Shown: in pieces, positions 44,114 to 53,022 of the stretch | Numbering within the stretch: the first letter of the stretch is position 1 | Layout: every line of letters starts with the position of its first letter | Origin: Clostridium rectalis | Lineage (GTDB): Bacteria > Bacillota > Clostridia > Clostridiales > Clostridiaceae | DNA length: 64,000 nucleotides | Direction: 5' to 3' | Assembly (NCBI RefSeq): GCF_900626095.1 | Contig: NZ_UYZZ01000008.1 | Span: forward strand, 62,001-126,000 | Notes under the pieces: model-generated | What the model was told of the DNA's origin: nothing | Database searches by the model: none | The model's input: the letters and a program-made list of their open reading frames with translations, nothing else | Program-made: the position numbers and the translations under genes

Positions 44114-44266
44114 TTAATCCTCTTTTTTTTCTTTTTCTATAAACATGTCTTTATCTTCATTGTTTTTTTTATCTTCATTATCCTCTTTTTCTTCAGGTTT
44201 ACTAATTAAATAACTAAAGTCTGTTGGTTCTTTAACTTTTCCTCTAAAACTATTTCTACGTCCCAA
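44114..44266 (-). CDS. Small highly charged protein, TTG start
   Basis: 50 residues starting with TTG 44266 behind AGAGGTGATGTT. Sequence begins with GRRNSFRGKVKEPTDFSYLI and ends in a long Glu/Asp/Lys tail (KEDNEDKKNNEDKDMFIEKE). The basic head and mixed-charge tail suggest a disordered, perhaps nucleic-acid- or ribosome-associated peptide. No family recognised. The ATG in the same ribosome site gives only 21 codons in another frame, so the TTG frame is preferred. Not adjacent to an obvious partner. Confidence 0.55.
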   Translation of the reverse strand: MGRRNSFRGKVKEPTDFSYLISKPEEKEDNEDKKNNEDKDMFIEKEKKED

Positions 44267-44349
44267 AACATCACCTCTTTGTTATAGTATATCATTAAAT
44301 AATAAACCTATGTTATTATTTAAAAAAATATATTTAAACTATAAATAAA

Positions 44350-44380
44350 AAACATGTAGCATATATTACACTACATGTTT
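44350..44380 (-). terminator. Terminator after the small membrane protein gene
   Basis: AAACATGTAG / CTACATGTTT stem with an 11-base loop; minus strand continues TTTTATTTAT. Confidence 0.75.
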
Positions 44381-44405
44381 TTCACATACTTTAGTATGTA
44401 CTTTT

Positions 44406-44750
44406 CTAATTCTTTTTCCCTTTGTTTTTTACCCTATTTGGCTTTGCCTTAGGTCTAATCTTTACTTCATTTTTAGAATTTTTGATTTTAATTCTATCTG
44501 CATTAAATAAGTCTATAAACCATAAAAACAATATAACAAACACACCAGATACAACATATCCTAAAGGAGTTTGATTAAATCCTGGTTTAATCATAGATGG
44601 TGTAGTTAAAATTGCTATAGCTAACGCAAATATTATCCACTTATTTGGTCTAAACTTTTCAAGTAAATAAATTTTTAAAACATTATAGACTATAATTACT
44701 ACAAAGGAAAAAGCTAATAACTTTAATCCGTATATCACCCAACTTGGCAT
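44406..44750 (-). CDS. Small integral membrane protein, unknown function
   Basis: 114 residues with three hydrophobic helices (GLKLLAFSFVVIIVYNVLKI, WIIFALAIAILTTPSM, YVVSGVFVILFLWFIDLF) and a very basic C-terminal tail (KIRPKAKPNRVKNKGKKN) that should lie in the cytoplasm. No family recognised. Start ATG behind GGGGGGAATATAG. Monocistronic, divergent from the Lrp gene. Could be a small scaffold or membrane-bending protein; this is speculation. Confidence 0.7.
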   Translation of the reverse strand: MPSWVIYGLKLLAFSFVVIIVYNVLKIYLLEKFRPNKWIIFALAIAILTTPSMIKPGFNQTPLGYVVSGVFVILFLWFIDLFNADRIKIKNSKNEVKIRPKAKPNRVKNKGKKN

Positions 44751-44888
44751 TCTATATTCCCCCCTTTAACAATTAGGTCTACTCTATATATTATTCTATA
44801 TTTTTAAAAATATATCAACAAGTATTTAAAGAATTTTGTATAATAATAAGTAGGATTAGGTGTAATACTTTAAAATAGAGGTGATATT

Positions 44889-45356
44889 ATGGACTTAAAT
44901 AAAAACCAAGACCTAGATACTTTAGACCTTCAAATACTTAGTATACTTATTGAAGACTCTCGAACTCCATATTTAGAAATAGCAAGAAGATGCCATGTAA
45001 GCGGTGGTACTATACATGTACGAATAAAAAAAATGGAAGAGATGAATCTAATTAAAGGTTCAAAACTTCTAATAGATGAGGCTAAATTAGGTTATGATAT
45101 ATGCTCTTTTGTTGGAATTAATCTAGAAAAAGCTTCATTTCTAAGTTATGTTGCAGAAAAATTAAAAGAAGTGCCTGAAGTAGTAGAATTATACTATACA
45201 ACTGGAGACTATTCTATATTTTTAAAAGTAATCTGTAAAAATATTTCTCATCTCCAAAAATTATTAGCAGATAAACTTCAAGTAATAGAAGGTGTACAAA
45301 GTACTTCTACAATGATTTGTTTACTTCAACCTGTAGATAGAAATATAAGATTATAA
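44889..45356 (+). CDS. Lrp/AsnC family regulator
   Basis: 155 residues. AsnC-type HTH: LDTLDLQILSILIEDSRTPY, LEIARRCHVSGGTIHVRIKK, then a RAM effector domain (KLGYDICSFVGINLEKASFL, VPEVVELYYTTGDYSIFLKV). These regulators sense amino acids and control their transport or metabolism. Its target is not indicated by neighbours, but many amino-acid genes lie within 15 kb. ATG behind ATAGAGGTGATATT. Confidence 0.9.
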   Translation: MDLNKNQDLDTLDLQILSILIEDSRTPYLEIARRCHVSGGTIHVRIKKMEEMNLIKGSKLLIDEAKLGYDICSFVGINLEKASFLSYVAEKLKEVPEVVELYYTTGDYSIFLKVICKNISHLQKLLADKLQVIEGVQSTSTMICLLQPVDRNIRL

Positions 45357-45553
45357 TAAATTTATATTTTAAAAATAAAATATTCTTATATAAAAATTTA
45401 CATTAAAATATTGTAAAAATAACATTTTATTTATTATATTTACCTATAATATAAAATTATTGCCTTTTTTATTTAATATGAGTTATATTTTTTAATTAGT
45501 TGGTAAAAATATAAGTATATTAACATATTAAATAATAAAAGGAGATGTAACAT

Positions 45554-45772
45554 ATGAGAGGTTTAGATATTACCGCACTTGTATTAGTTGTTATAGGAGC
45601 TATCAATTGGGGACTTATAGGATTCTTTAATTTTGATTTAGTAGCGGCTTTATTTGGAACTATGTCAACTTTTTCAAGAATAGTATACTCTTTAGTTGGT
45701 ATAGCAGGAGTTTATGCAATTTCCTTCTTTGGAAGAGATAGGGACGTTAGAGACAATAGAGATGTTGAATAA
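45554..45772 (+). CDS. DUF378 membrane protein
   Basis: 72 residues, two hydrophobic helices. DUF378 pattern: MRGLDITALVLVVIGAINWG, LIGFFNFDLVAALFG, RIVYSLVGIAGVYAI. Function unknown; widespread small inner-membrane protein. The C-terminus is a charged tail (GRDRDVRDNRDVE). ATG behind AAAAGGAGATGTAACAT. Own transcript ended by a bidirectional terminator. Confidence 0.88.
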   Translation: MRGLDITALVLVVIGAINWGLIGFFNFDLVAALFGTMSTFSRIVYSLVGIAGVYAISFFGRDRDVRDNRDVE

Positions 45773-45779
45773 TTTTTAA

Positions 45780-45814
45780 AATAATACCCACCTAATTATT
45801 AGGTGGGTATTATT
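45780..45814. terminator. Bidirectional terminator between DUF378 and nhaC-type genes
   Basis: A 17-bp stem starting AATAATACCCACCTAAT with a one-base loop position, centrally placed between convergent genes; T-rich on both sides. Confidence 0.75.
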
Positions 45815-45820
45815 TCTTAT

Positions 45821-47572
45821 TTACATAGCTTTTTTAGAAACTAAACTTCCTGATTCCGATGAATCTATAGGCTTTCCTACTATATATAGTAAAGCAACAA
45901 TTGCCATTATTGATACTGGTAATACTATATACACAGGTACACCTAAACCCGCTGGAATGTATCCAAAAATCACTGTGATAATCGCTGTGGATATTGCATA
46001 CCATATCTGAGTTTTAACATGTTCTAAATGATCACAAGCTGCCCCCATAGATGAAAGTATTGTTGTGTCTGATATTGGAGAACAGTGATCTCCAAATATA
46101 GCTCCTGTAAGCACTGCACTTGCACTAACTATCATATACTGTGAGTCTCCTGCTCCCAAACTAAAAGCTAATGGAATTGTAAGAGGCATAAGAATTCCCA
46201 TGGTTCCATATGCTGTACCTGTAGCAAAGGAAATTATTGAACCCATTATAAATATAATAGATGGTAAAATAAACTTTGGTAATGAATTTGAAAGTATTGT
46301 TACCAAAAATTTAGCAGTTCCTAATTCCTTTATAACTGAACTTAATGACCAAGCTAAAAGAAGTATTACTCCTGTTATTACTAAAGATTTCATTCCTTCA
46401 ACCCATGTATCTATAGCTTCCCCAATAGTAAATATTTTTTGCCAAAGTCCCATTGCAATAGCTACAATACTAGCAAGTAGAGCAGCCTGGAATAAAACAA
46501 TACTAGCATCTGAAGCACCAAATGCCTCCCTTATTGCTAAAAATGAAGCTGGGCTGTTTGTAAGTAATTCCTGAAGAGCCGTATCTTTTCCTGCCATTAT
46601 AGCCACATATCCATTATAATAAAACCCTGCAAATGCACCTATAAGTAAAACAGTTATAGGAACTATAGCATTCCAAATATTAAGTTTTATTCCCTCTCTA
46701 GGTTCTAAATTAGTAGTTTCTGATGAAACCATTGGCTTCGCACCATCTCCTAATACCTTACCTGTAGTCCTTGCTCTTCTTTCTGCTTTTAGCATTGGTC
46801 CAAACTCTCTTAATGTTAAAGCAGAAATAACTATAAATGCTAATATTAATATGTTATAAAATCTATAAGGTATTGTTTCTATAAATAATCCATAGGCATT
46901 AACATTTTGACCTATTCCTGTATATGCATCTTTTATTAAACTTACTTCATAACCTACCCAAGTAGATATAAGTGCTATCCCAGAAATAGGAGCAGCTGTT
47001 GAATCTACTATAAAAGATAATTTTTCTCTTGATATTTTCATTTTATCTGTAACTGGTCTCATTATAGGTCCTACTATAAGTGAGTTGGCATAATCATCAA
47101 AGAAAACAAATAAACCTAAAATCCATGTAATTATTTGAGCACTTATAGGGCTTTTAGCTTTTTTTGCAAGGCTCTCAGCCACAGCTCTAGCTCCACCCAT
47201 TTTTGAAATAAGTGCTATAAGACCACCAATAGTCATACACTGAAGTATTATTCCAGCATTCCATGGATCTGCCAAAGACCCCCTTATCTTATCTATTATA
47301 GATAAAAATCCTTGGAAAAATGCATTAAAAAAATTATTACCTGAAAGGCAAATTAAAAATGTTCCTGAAAAAACACCTAGAAATAGTGAAAGTACCACAT
47401 TTTTTGTAATGAATGCCAATACTATTGCTACTAAAGGTGGCAATATAGTTAGCACCCCAAATCTATCAGCATTTAATTGAGCTGCATCTACTTCCGCTGC
47501 TAATACTGTAGAACTTAATAAAAATATAAACATAATTGCTGATGTAATTATAAAACTTGTCCTTTTCTTCAC
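45821..47572 (-). CDS. NhaC-family Na+/H+ antiporter-type transporter, lysine-riboswitch controlled
   Basis: 583 residues, about 12-13 membrane segments, including an N-terminal hydrophobic segment (FIITSAIMFIFLLSSTVLAA). Family motifs: FDDYANSLIVGPIMRPVTDK, FATGTAYGTMGILMPLTIPL and GAIFGDHCSPISDTTILSSM. NhaC members exchange Na+ for H+ or carry organic ions. A lysine riboswitch in the leader makes lysine transport likelier than plain pH homeostasis. GTG start behind AGGAGGAGATTTTA. Single-gene transcript. Confidence 0.9.
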   Translation of the reverse strand: MKKRTSFIITSAIMFIFLLSSTVLAAEVDAAQLNADRFGVLTILPPLVAIVLAFITKNVVLSLFLGVFSGTFLICLSGNNFFNAFFQGFLSIIDKIRGSLADPWNAGIILQCMTIGGLIALISKMGGARAVAESLAKKAKSPISAQIITWILGLFVFFDDYANSLIVGPIMRPVTDKMKISREKLSFIVDSTAAPISGIALISTWVGYEVSLIKDAYTGIGQNVNAYGLFIETIPYRFYNILILAFIVISALTLREFGPMLKAERRARTTGKVLGDGAKPMVSSETTNLEPREGIKLNIWNAIVPITVLLIGAFAGFYYNGYVAIMAGKDTALQELLTNSPASFLAIREAFGASDASIVLFQAALLASIVAIAMGLWQKIFTIGEAIDTWVEGMKSLVITGVILLLAWSLSSVIKELGTAKFLVTILSNSLPKFILPSIIFIMGSIISFATGTAYGTMGILMPLTIPLAFSLGAGDSQYMIVSASAVLTGAIFGDHCSPISDTTILSSMGAACDHLEHVKTQIWYAISTAIITVIFGYIPAGLGVPVYIVLPVSIMAIVALLYIVGKPIDSSESGSLVSKKAM

Positions 47573-47661
47573 TAAAATCTCCTCCTCTTTCTATTTTACT
47601 AATAGTTACTTTAACTAATCAGTGAATATATTATAGGGAGAAGAGTCCATCACAACAAAAA

Positions 47662-47688
47662 AGCCCTCAAGCTCTTCACTCAAGGACT
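47662..47688 (-). terminator. Terminator of the lysine riboswitch
   Basis: On the minus strand AGTCCTTGAG and CTTGAGGGCT pair over ten positions (with G-U pairs), followed by TTTTTTG. Sits between the aptamer and the NhaC gene. Confidence 0.8.
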
Positions 47689-47716
47689 TTTATACACTTA
47701 TATATGTATTATCGTT

Positions 47717-47890
47717 GAATGATAGCTCTCCACAAAATAATTTGTGACAGTCTTACTCATTTTTTGAGTAAAACCAGATATACAATCTTAAAGCGTCAAT
47801 TGTACACTTCGGCGATATTTCCTTTCCCAACACTTCATCCTGCTTACATCCATGTAAGTACTGATAAACACCGCGCCTCTATCTTTTCAT
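47717..47890 (-). promoter_or_regulatory. Lysine riboswitch (L-box)
   Basis: On the minus strand the L-box landmarks occur in order: AGAGGCGCGGTGTTTATCAG, GGAAAGGAAATATCGCCGAA, then CTGGTTTTACTC, GACTGTCAC and the closing GGAGAGCTATC. High lysine would favour the following terminator and switch off the NhaC-type gene. Recognition is by consensus segments. Confidence 0.92.
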
Positions 47891-47966
47891 ATTCACTTAC
47901 GTATAAGTATAGCACATATATATAGCTTTATCAATATTCTTTTAGTTTTACTTAATTATTTACTTT

Positions 47967-48020
47967 TAATTTATTTTATAATTACTTTATCATACGCTAA
48001 AGTAATTATAAAATAAATTA
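47967..48020. repeat. Perfect 23-bp inverted repeat
   Basis: Arms at 47967-47989 and 47998-48020 are exact complements around the 8-base loop TCATACGC. The left part holds the stop codon of the small membrane frame 47971-48174, so it may act as its terminator; such a long perfect arm is unusual. Confidence 0.7.
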
Positions 48021-48174
48021 ATGCCCATATGCTAAAATCAATAATTAACTTAAAACTTATAATTCCATGCTGCTTTATACTATAATCAAAGCCAATTAAA
48101 TAGCACATAAGTGGTTTTAAAAAACAAGTTACTCCAATAATTATAATATAGTGATTTTTACTAACAGAATCTAT
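47971..48174 (-). pseudogene. Small membrane protein frame lacking a normal start (possible frameshifted gene)
   Basis: An open frame of 67 codons: IDSVSKNHYIIIIGVTCFLK, then PLMCYLIGFD, and FSIWALIYFIITLAYDKVII at the end, with two hydrophobic helices. Upstream GGGAGGCA is a fine ribosome site, but the ATG it serves (48176-48178) is one base out of phase and stops after five codons. In the long frame the well-spaced codon is ATA at 48172-48174. Either a one-base insertion broke the gene, or a rare start is used. Confidence 0.45.
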
Positions 48175-48350
48175 ACATTGCCTCCCTTATATACTAAAAT
48201 ATATAAAATAATTATAACACATTGAAAAAGTTGATAAATTCTGTTTAACCCCTTCATTTTTCTCATAATAAGACATAAAGTAAGTTTTAATTTAGTATTA
48301 ATTTTTCTTCATTAAGGAATAAAACCATTATTTATTATTTGCTAAAAGAA
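48021..48350. other. Intergenic stretch beyond the small frame
   Basis: Apart from the small membrane frame and its ribosome site (ending near 48185), I see only AT-rich sequence. A minus-strand TATAAT-like run near 48215 could be the promoter of that small gene. Confidence 0.3.
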
Positions 48351-48389
48351 AAACCTGTAATAAATAATAAAATTAAATATCACAGGTTT
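48351..48389 (-). terminator. Terminator ending the glutaminase transcript
   Basis: AAACCTGT / ACAGGTTT stem around a 23-base AT-rich loop; minus strand continues TTTCTTTTAGC. It comes after two further hairpins beyond the glutaminase stop codon. Confidence 0.6.
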
Positions 48390-48415
48390 CTATATAATAT
48401 ATGGTAAAAGGTTTA

Positions 48416-48493
48416 GCAAATATAGTCTCCTCTCTTAGTCTATATTTGCCTGGATAATAAGTATTTTTTACCCTCTCTAATAAAAAATACTTA
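48416..48493 (-). ncRNA. Twin hairpins with AGAGAGG loops in the glutaminase 3' region
   Basis: Two perfect stems follow the glutaminase stop: TAAGTATTTTTTA pairs with its complement (48458-48493, loop TTAGAGAGGG on the minus strand), and GCAAATATAG with CTATATTTGC (48416-48449, loop containing TAAGAGAGGAGA). Both loops expose AGAGAGG. Together with the terminator downstream they could be a small RNA, a protein-binding RNA element or a structured 3' UTR. Confidence 0.45.
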
Positions 48494-48518
48494 CTATCTT
48501 TAAAACTTACTCACTTAA

Positions 48519-49436
48519 TTAAAATATACTTAAATTTAATTCTTTGGATAAATCAGCAAGAACTTTTATTCCCGCTATACTGTTACCCTTGCTATCTAAT
48601 GCTGGTCCAAACACACCTATACCCATATTACTTGGAACAGAGGCCATTATTCCACCTCCAACTCCAGATTTAGCAGGTATTCCTATGTTTACTGCAAATT
48701 CTCCTGAAGCATCATACATACCACAAGTCACCATTATTGTTTTCACAACTCTTGCAATATCTTCTGGTATAACTCTCTCTTTTGTCCAAGGTATAACTCC
48801 ATTATTAGCAAGTACTGCTCCTATTCGTGAAATATCTTTACAAGTTACTTCCATAGAACACTGTCTAAAATATACATCTAATACATTTTCTACGTCCTTA
48901 GTTATAATTCCTGTACTCTTCATAAAATATGCTAATGATCTATTTCTATCTCCTGTTTCTTTTTCACATCTATATACATTCTCGTTTATATGAATATCTT
49001 CGTTGCCTGCTAATTTTCTAGTAAAGTTTAATATTTTATTAAATATTTCATCAGAGTTCTCACCATCAATTAACGAAACAGTTGCTATTGCACCTGCATT
49101 GATCATTGGATTTAATGGCTTATTAGGATTCTTCGCTTCAAGATTTATTATTGAATTAAAAGCATCAGTTGTAGGTTCTACCCCTACCTTTGAAAATGTT
49201 TTTTCTTTACCATTGTCCATAAGTGCTATTATAAGAGTTATTACTTTGGATATACTTTGTATAGTAAACTTGGTATTGCAGTCGCCAGCACAAATTTCTT
49301 CTCCTTTAAGAGTAGTTACACATATACCTAATGCATTTTTATTAGCCTTTGTTAACTCAGGTATATAAGATGCTACCTCTCCAAATTCAGTATAATTTCT
49401 GTTATTTTCTATTACTTTTTCTAGCAACTTTTTCAT
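48519..49436 (-). CDS. glsA: Glutaminase A
   Basis: 305 residues, full length for the serine-dependent glutaminase family. Catalytic S-x-x-K in KFTIQSISKVITLIIALMDN, plus VGVEPTTDAFNSI, NPMINAGAIATVSLI, PAKSGVGGGIMASVPSNMGI. Hydrolyses glutamine to glutamate and ammonia in the cytoplasm, supplying acid resistance or fermentation. Follows an AGCS symporter gene by 41 bp in the same direction, suggesting uptake and breakdown of glutamine in one operon. ATG behind CAGAGGAGAATGTCAAA. Confidence 0.94.
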   Translation of the reverse strand: MKKLLEKVIENNRNYTEFGEVASYIPELTKANKNALGICVTTLKGEEICAGDCNTKFTIQSISKVITLIIALMDNGKEKTFSKVGVEPTTDAFNSIINLEAKNPNKPLNPMINAGAIATVSLIDGENSDEIFNKILNFTRKLAGNEDIHINENVYRCEKETGDRNRSLAYFMKSTGIITKDVENVLDVYFRQCSMEVTCKDISRIGAVLANNGVIPWTKERVIPEDIARVVKTIMVTCGMYDASGEFAVNIGIPAKSGVGGGIMASVPSNMGIGVFGPALDSKGNSIAGIKVLADLSKELNLSIF

Positions 49437-49477
49437 TTTGACATTCTCCTCTGCTTGAAATCTTTAATTATAAAATA

Positions 49478-50845
49478 TTAGCTTGCTTTATCTTCCGTTC
49501 CTTTAACTTCATCACTATTGAAATATCTTTCTGTTTCATATACAACATCTTTTCTAAGTTTTAAAAGCACTATAAGGTTAACTAACACTTCAAAAGCCAT
49601 GAAGAAATCAAATAGTCCCCATATAACTTGAAGTCCACCAACTGCCCCTACTATTAATCCTAAACAGTATAAAACTCTAAATGGTATTAAGAATTTAGTA
49701 GTTTTTATTGTGTAAATAAGACCTGTTTCTGAATAATATCCATCAACTAATACTGTAGTGAAGGCAAATAACACTATACAAACAGCTACAATTATATCTC
49801 CACTAAAGCCCAATGAATTTCTAAAAGCTAATGCTGTTAAAGCGGCTCCACCTTTTCCTGTTTGTAACACTCCGCTTGTAAGTATTACAAGTGCAGTCAT
49901 TGTACAGATTATAACTGATGACATAAACACTTCAAATATTCCCCATATACCCTGTTTTGCTGGATATGAAGTTGTAGCTGATGAATGAGCAACTGGTGCT
50001 GTACCCATACCTGACTCATTTGAATAAATACCTCTTGCAAAACCATTTCTCATTGCAGCAATAATTGTTGCCCCAGCAAAACCACCTACTGCAGCACTAC
50101 CTGTAAATGCATCATAGAAAATGCTTTTAAACGCTGGAAGAATTCCTCTTGCATTCATAACTATAATAATTATACTTGCTCCTACATATAAAATTGCCAT
50201 AACTGGAATAACTTTTTCTGCAAATTTTCCTATAGTTTTTATACCACCGATAATAACTATACCTGATATTATTGCTAATATAATACCAACTGTCATTTTA
50301 TTTATTTTAAAACTTTCATGTACAACTTCTGCCATAGAATTTGATTGTACAAATCCACCTATAAACATCATAAATGTAAATATAACTGACCATAATATTG
50401 AAACCCAATTAAACTTTTTACCTAGTCCATTTTTTATATAGTACATAGGTCCACCTTGAAATTCACCATTTTCTGGATTCTTTTCACGATACTTAACTGC
50501 TAAAGTGATTTCTGCATATTTAGTGATCATTGCTATAAATGCAACTGCCCACATCCAGAACACAGCTCCTGGTCCACCAATAGCAACTGCCACACCAACA
50601 CCTGCTATACTACCAACACCCAATGTTGCAGCTAAAGCTGTGGAAACCGCCTGAAATGGTGTTACTGTTCCTTCACCTGATGTACTTTTTTCAAAGATTT
50701 TACCAAAAGTATTTTTCATGATAAAACCAAATTTTCTAAATTGAAGAAATTTAAGTTCAAAACTGTAAACTAATGATACTCCGAATATTAATACTATTAA
50801 CGGCCATCCCCAAAGGAAGTCTGTTATTGATTGTAGCACACCCAT
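49478..50845 (-). CDS. AGCS family sodium:amino-acid symporter (copy 1)
   Basis: 455 residues, about 11 membrane segments. AGCS signature: KYAEITLAVKYREKNPENGE, GGPMYYIKNGLGKKFNWVS, SNESGMGTAPVAHSSATTSY. The family carries alanine, glycine or glutamine with Na+. Its partner glsA lies 41 bp downstream, so glutamine is a good candidate (AlsT/GlnT-like). It is a close tandem paralogue of the gene at 51.5-52.9 kb. ATG behind TAGGAGGAATAATA. Confidence 0.92.
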   Translation of the reverse strand: MGVLQSITDFLWGWPLIVLIFGVSLVYSFELKFLQFRKFGFIMKNTFGKIFEKSTSGEGTVTPFQAVSTALAATLGVGSIAGVGVAVAIGGPGAVFWMWAVAFIAMITKYAEITLAVKYREKNPENGEFQGGPMYYIKNGLGKKFNWVSILWSVIFTFMMFIGGFVQSNSMAEVVHESFKINKMTVGIILAIISGIVIIGGIKTIGKFAEKVIPVMAILYVGASIIIIVMNARGILPAFKSIFYDAFTGSAAVGGFAGATIIAAMRNGFARGIYSNESGMGTAPVAHSSATTSYPAKQGIWGIFEVFMSSVIICTMTALVILTSGVLQTGKGGAALTALAFRNSLGFSGDIIVAVCIVLFAFTTVLVDGYYSETGLIYTIKTTKFLIPFRVLYCLGLIVGAVGGLQVIWGLFDFFMAFEVLVNLIVLLKLRKDVVYETERYFNSDEVKGTEDKAS

Positions 50846-51495
50846 TTATTATTCCTCCTAGACTTTTAATATAAATTTTGTATTTTATGACTGTAAAGAT
50901 TTTATTATTGAGAATATTGCAAGAAACGCTTCATTTCTTTCAATTGTGCGCACATATTTGTTATTTATATTATATTTATATAGATAAATTTGTTCAATTT
51001 TTTTTAACTACCAATATATTAAATAATTATCTTATAGGTTAATATTTTGTTAATTATTATTATATTTTTTTAATAATCCAATACTATTATTACGTTTTCA
51101 TTAGTTATTTTATATATTTTTTTAATTTTAAACATTTTTTTCGTAATATATGTAATTTTTATGTATTTTTATAATACTATAAAATATTTTTTATTACTAT
51201 TTACATATTATACTAACTATTTTTACAATTTAAGTATTACTTTCAAATAAATATTATATATTTTTGCATATTTTTAGTATTTTATTATATATATTGTAAA
51301 AATTTTATATAAAAATAATGTACTATAATTTTTGCATAAATAAATAGTACATTATTCTTTGTTGTATCATATTTAGAATTATTTTAATTTTTAGATTGCT
51401 TTTCAGAGTATAAGGTAGATAATTTTCACTTTCTTATATTTATATATTTTATGGATTTTGCATTTTTTGAACATCAATTCTGCATTAGTTATAAT
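50846..51495. other. 650-base extremely AT-rich gap
   Basis: Between the two AGCS genes. It must contain the promoter of the symporter-glutaminase pair and the 3' end of the second symporter transcript. Long T-runs and TATAAT-like words are everywhere, so no promoter can be singled out. No gene, stable hairpin or repeat was seen. Confidence 0.35.
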
Positions 51496-52875
51496 TTATA
51501 TGTTTATAGAAGTTTTTTTACTATTCATATTTTTAACCTCTAAACTATTAAAATATTTTTCAGTTTCATCCACCACATCTTTTCTAAGTTTTAAAATCAC
51601 TATAAGATTAATAATTACTTCAAAGGCCATAAAGAAATCAAATAACCCCCATATAGCTTGTAATCCTCCAACTGCACCTAAAATCATTCCTAAACAGTAC
51701 AAAATCCTAAATGGTTTGGCAAATTTAGTAGTTTTAGTTGAATAAATAAAACCTGTTTCAGAATAATATCCATCAACTAAAGCTGTGGTAAAAGCAAATA
51801 AAATAATACATATAGCTACAACCACATCCCCACTTCTTCCTAAAGAAGCTCTAAATGCAGATGCGGTTAGTGCAGCTCCTTCTTTTCCATTTTCTAATAC
51901 CCCGCTTGTAAGTATTACAAGTGCAGACATAGTACAAATTATAATAGTGTCCACAAACACCTCAAATAATCCCCATAACCCTTGTTTAGCAGCATATGAG
52001 GTTGTAGCAGATGAATGAGCTACCGGAGCAGTTCCCATACCAGATTCATTAGAGTATACACCACGTGCAAACCCATTTCTCATTGCCATAATCAAACTTG
52101 ACCCTGCAAAACCTCCTAAGGCAGCACTTCCATTAAAAGCATCATGAAATATGCTTTTAAAAGCTGGCAATACATTTTGTCCATTGATAACTATTACTAC
52201 CATACTTGCAATCACATATATTATAGCCATAAGTGGAATTACTTTTTCTGCAAATTTCCCTATAGTTTTTATTCCCCCAACAATTACAGCCCCAGTTAAT
52301 ATTGCTAATATAATCCCTACAACTACCTTCTTAACATTAAAACTTTCATACAAAACTTCTGCCATAGAATTTGCTTGTACAAATCCTCCTATAAACATCA
52401 TAAATGTAAATATAATTGACCATAATATGGATAGCCATGCAAAATTCTTTCCTAATCCATTCTTTATATAATACATAGGACCACCATGAAATTCTCCATT
52501 TTCAGCATTTTTTTCACGGTATTTTACAGCTAAAGTAATTTCTGCGTACTTAGCTATCATAGCAATAAAGGCCACCGCCCACATCCAAAACACAGCTCCT
52601 GGTCCTCCAGCAGCAATTGCAACTCCTACTCCCGCTATGTTTCCTACACCAACTGTAGCTGCCAAAGCTGTGGATACTGCCTGAAAAGGTGTTACAGTCC
52701 CTTCCCCCGAAGTATTTTTTTCAAACATTTTACCAAATGTATTCTTCATAATAAAGCCAAATTTTCTAAACTGTAAAAACTTAAGTTGAAAGCTAAATAC
52801 TAATGACACACTCACTATTAATATTATTAGTGGCCAACCCCATAAAAAATCCGTAATAGCCTTTATAATACTCAT
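51496..52875 (-). CDS. AGCS family sodium:amino-acid symporter (copy 2)
   Basis: 459 residues from ATG 52875 behind GGGGGATATTG. Nearly the same motifs as copy 1 (GGPMYYIKNGLGKNFAWLS, SNESGMGTAPVAHSSATTSY, VGGIKTIGKFAEKVIP). Most residues are shared by eye over the whole length; differences cluster in loops and in the C-terminus (NSKKTSINI). A tandem duplication is evident. It has its own upstream region, so separate regulation and perhaps a different substrate preference are likely. Confidence 0.9.
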   Translation of the reverse strand: MSIIKAITDFLWGWPLIILIVSVSLVFSFQLKFLQFRKFGFIMKNTFGKMFEKNTSGEGTVTPFQAVSTALAATVGVGNIAGVGVAIAAGGPGAVFWMWAVAFIAMIAKYAEITLAVKYREKNAENGEFHGGPMYYIKNGLGKNFAWLSILWSIIFTFMMFIGGFVQANSMAEVLYESFNVKKVVVGIILAILTGAVIVGGIKTIGKFAEKVIPLMAIIYVIASMVVIVINGQNVLPAFKSIFHDAFNGSAALGGFAGSSLIMAMRNGFARGVYSNESGMGTAPVAHSSATTSYAAKQGLWGLFEVFVDTIIICTMSALVILTSGVLENGKEGAALTASAFRASLGRSGDVVVAICIILFAFTTALVDGYYSETGFIYSTKTTKFAKPFRILYCLGMILGAVGGLQAIWGLFDFFMAFEVIINLIVILKLRKDVVDETEKYFNSLEVKNMNSKKTSINI

Positions 52876-53022
52876 CAATATCCCCCCAATTTAAAAAAGT
52901 GAAAACTAACCAACCTTTTAATAAAAATTTACTCTCTAAGATTATTATAATACTTTCTCTAATTTTATTCAATTTTACAATTTATTTACATATATTATGA
53001 TAGAATCATTATGTTATAAATA

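Noticed and set aside
50846-51495. Possible small genes or RNA in the long AT-rich gap
   Set aside because: No ribosome site, no frame of useful length and no stable stem could be seen.
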